Source of the DNA: Oribacterium sp. UBA5894
GTDB taxonomy: Bacteria; Bacillota; Clostridia; Lachnospirales; Lachnospiraceae
Assembly (NCBI GenBank): GCA_002431355.1
Contig: DJEQ01000059.1
Coordinates: 1-6,239, forward strand
Direction: 5' to 3'
Length of the DNA stretch: 6,239 bases
This document shows positions 6,183 to 6,239 of the stretch, in pieces (position 1 is the stretch's first letter; each line of letters starts with the position of its first letter). Position numbers and translations under genes: made by a program. The notes beneath the pieces are model-generated. The model saw only the letters and a program-made list of their open reading frames with translations. It searched no databases and was not told where the DNA came from.

Positions 6183-6239
6183 CTACAGGTGAAGGGTCCG
6201 CGTGCCGATGTATAGGATGTCCGCCCGTGGCGGATAAAT
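6183..6239 (-). CDS. Possible 3' tail of an upstream gene, start outside window
   Basis: One minus-strand frame gives 18 codons, IYPPRADILYIGTRTLHL, ending with TAG at 6183-6185, 37 bases before the Lrp start. The other two frames are also open over most of this stretch, but this frame has the third-position GC most like the neighbouring genes (about 13 of 18). No domain can be named from so short a piece. If real, the upstream gene may be in the same operon as the regulator, since no good promoter is visible in the 93 bases ahead of the Lrp start. Confidence 0.25.
   Translation of the reverse strand: MYPPRADILYIGTRTLHL

Noticed and set aside
6143..6239. Minus-strand frame beginning FIRHGRT, resembling a histidine phosphatase RHG motif
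   Set aside because: The RHG motif belongs at the N-terminus of a ~200-residue protein, but this frame stops about 28 codons later. Its codon use is less gene-like than the alternative frame ending at 6183.
1..6239. Search for a novel defence system, mobile element, CRISPR array or biosynthetic cluster
   Set aside because: All substantial frames belong to well-known metabolic or regulatory families; no transposase, integrase, spaced repeats, terminal inverted repeats or toxin-antitoxin-like pairs were seen.

Overview
The window reads as ordinary chromosomal DNA from a Gram-positive anaerobe of the Clostridia, most likely the Lachnospiraceae. This rests on strong GGAGG-type ribosome binding sites, moderately GC-rich coding DNA with AT-rich intergenic gaps, a GlgB of the form with a single CBM48 domain, an intracellular GH13 hydrolase of a type I recall from gut and oral clostridia, and an AlaR/AlaT-like regulator-aminotransferase pair. 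The assignment comes from protein character and memory; no search was run. All five substantial genes are on the minus strand, so transcription runs from high to low coordinates.

In transcription order: the first ~90 bases (6239-6147) may hold the tail of an upstream gene. An Lrp/AsnC-family regulator (6146-5664) follows and overlaps by 4 bases (ATGA) a class I/II PLP-dependent aminotransferase (5667-4501). Fifteen bases later begins an intracellular GH13 alpha-amylase-family hydrolase (4485-3163). After a 142-base untranslated stretch, a perfect 11-bp hairpin (2993-3020) closes this apparent three-gene operon. A TATAAT element (2983-2988) lies next to the hairpin and probably belongs to the promoter of glgB (2950-833), the glycogen branching enzyme. 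A 98-base AT-rich gap with a weak hairpin leads to an aminoglycoside-phosphotransferase-like kinase (734 to beyond base 1), cut by the window edge.

Functionally, the window joins an amino-acid module (Lrp-type sensor plus aminotransferase) to an alpha-glucan module (GH13 hydrolase and branching enzyme). GlgB makes alpha-1,6 branches in glycogen. The GH13 hydrolase probably trims malto-oligosaccharides or glycogen in the cytoplasm. The aminotransferase moves amino groups between amino acids and 2-oxo acids such as pyruvate. Placing the hydrolase inside the Lrp-aminotransferase operon would let an amino-acid signal reach glucan breakdown, but that is inference.

I see no mobile element, CRISPR array, rRNA or tRNA gene, phage gene or defence system, and no convincing undescribed system. 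The points most worth a second look are the repeat-bearing lysine/serine/alanine-rich N-terminal tail of GlgB, the mixed operon, and the 44-codon open frame directly behind the stop of the GH13 gene.
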